Shown: positions 63,990 through 64,000 of the stretch, one piece after another | Layout: each line of letters opens with the position of its first letter | Position numbering within the stretch: the stretch's first letter is position 1 | DNA from: Arthrobacter sp. Soil762 | GTDB taxonomy: Bacteria > Actinomycetota > Actinomycetes > Actinomycetales > Micrococcaceae | Length of the DNA stretch: 64,000 nucleotides | Assembly (NCBI RefSeq): GCF_001428335.1 | Contig: NZ_LMSG01000019.1 | Location: forward strand, 419,912-483,911 | Reading direction: 5' to 3' | Position numbers and translations under genes: made by a program | The notes under the pieces: generated by a model | The model's database searches: none | What the model was told of the DNA's origin: nothing | What the model saw: the letters and a program-made list of their open reading frames with translations, nothing else

Positions 63990-64000
63990 AAAAGCTCCTC

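Overview
The window is GC-rich actinobacterial DNA. Gene content and style point to Micrococcaceae, most likely Arthrobacter or Pseudarthrobacter. The signs are a monomeric NADP-dependent isocitrate dehydrogenase, a PerM-like membrane protein beside purN and purH, a seven-iron ferredoxin, LAKTG-anchored and Ala/Pro-rich exported proteins, and likely leaderless starts. This assignment is inferred from protein families, not from a database search. I saw no rRNA, tRNA or CRISPR array.

Bases 1-52,760 look like chromosomal backbone. From the left: a GT4 mannosyltransferase cut by the edge; a flotillin with a coupled OB-fold partner; an HNH nuclease; fdxA; an exported protein followed by a 28-codon ORF; PerM-like protein, purN and purH; a trypsin-like exoprotein; icd; a Ser/Thr kinase overlapping a lipoprotein; two exported proteins, one with a LAKTG sortase signal; a MacB/FtsX-type ABC pair; and a ChvE-GguB-GguA sugar transporter with a divergent-locus ROK repressor. 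Next comes what I read as a lysine 2-monooxygenase catabolic cluster (davA, PucR-type regulator, amino-acid racemase, cationic amino-acid permease, davB). Then follow purU, a ZTP riboswitch ahead of glyA-folD, xth, trpS, the sdhCDAB operon, a mannose-1-phosphate guanylyltransferase and an M20 amidohydrolase. One-carbon and purine genes (purN, purH, purU, glyA, folD) recur, and the ZTP riboswitch ties glyA-folD to purine/folate status.

Bases 52,760-64,000 form an accessory island. A tniB-tniA-resolvase transposon module, with tniB frameshifted inside its Walker A motif, ends where a res site would be expected upstream of the resolvase. Exactly there lies a sequence built like a Tn402/Tn5053-type terminal repeat. 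To its right is a mercury-resistance module with merA and merR divergent across two tandem MerR-type promoters. This looks like insertion of a 'res-site hunter' mer element into another transposon. Beyond it are sparse genes (small exported protein, DUF7793-like, SnoaL-like, DUF732-like lipoprotein, orphan PD-(D/E)XK nuclease), three copies of a dispersed repeat of about 36 bp, two broken serine resolvases and IS-end-like repeats at the right edge.

The most unusual signals are: the repeated architecture of two exported-protein loci (C-terminal FDPG[C/S]SPD tag, a CTGCC-stem hairpin after the stop, a second ORF 85-90 bases on); the paired operators of the ROK regulator; the racemase inside a lysine monooxygenase locus; the mer element in a res region; and the dispersed repeat family in the island.
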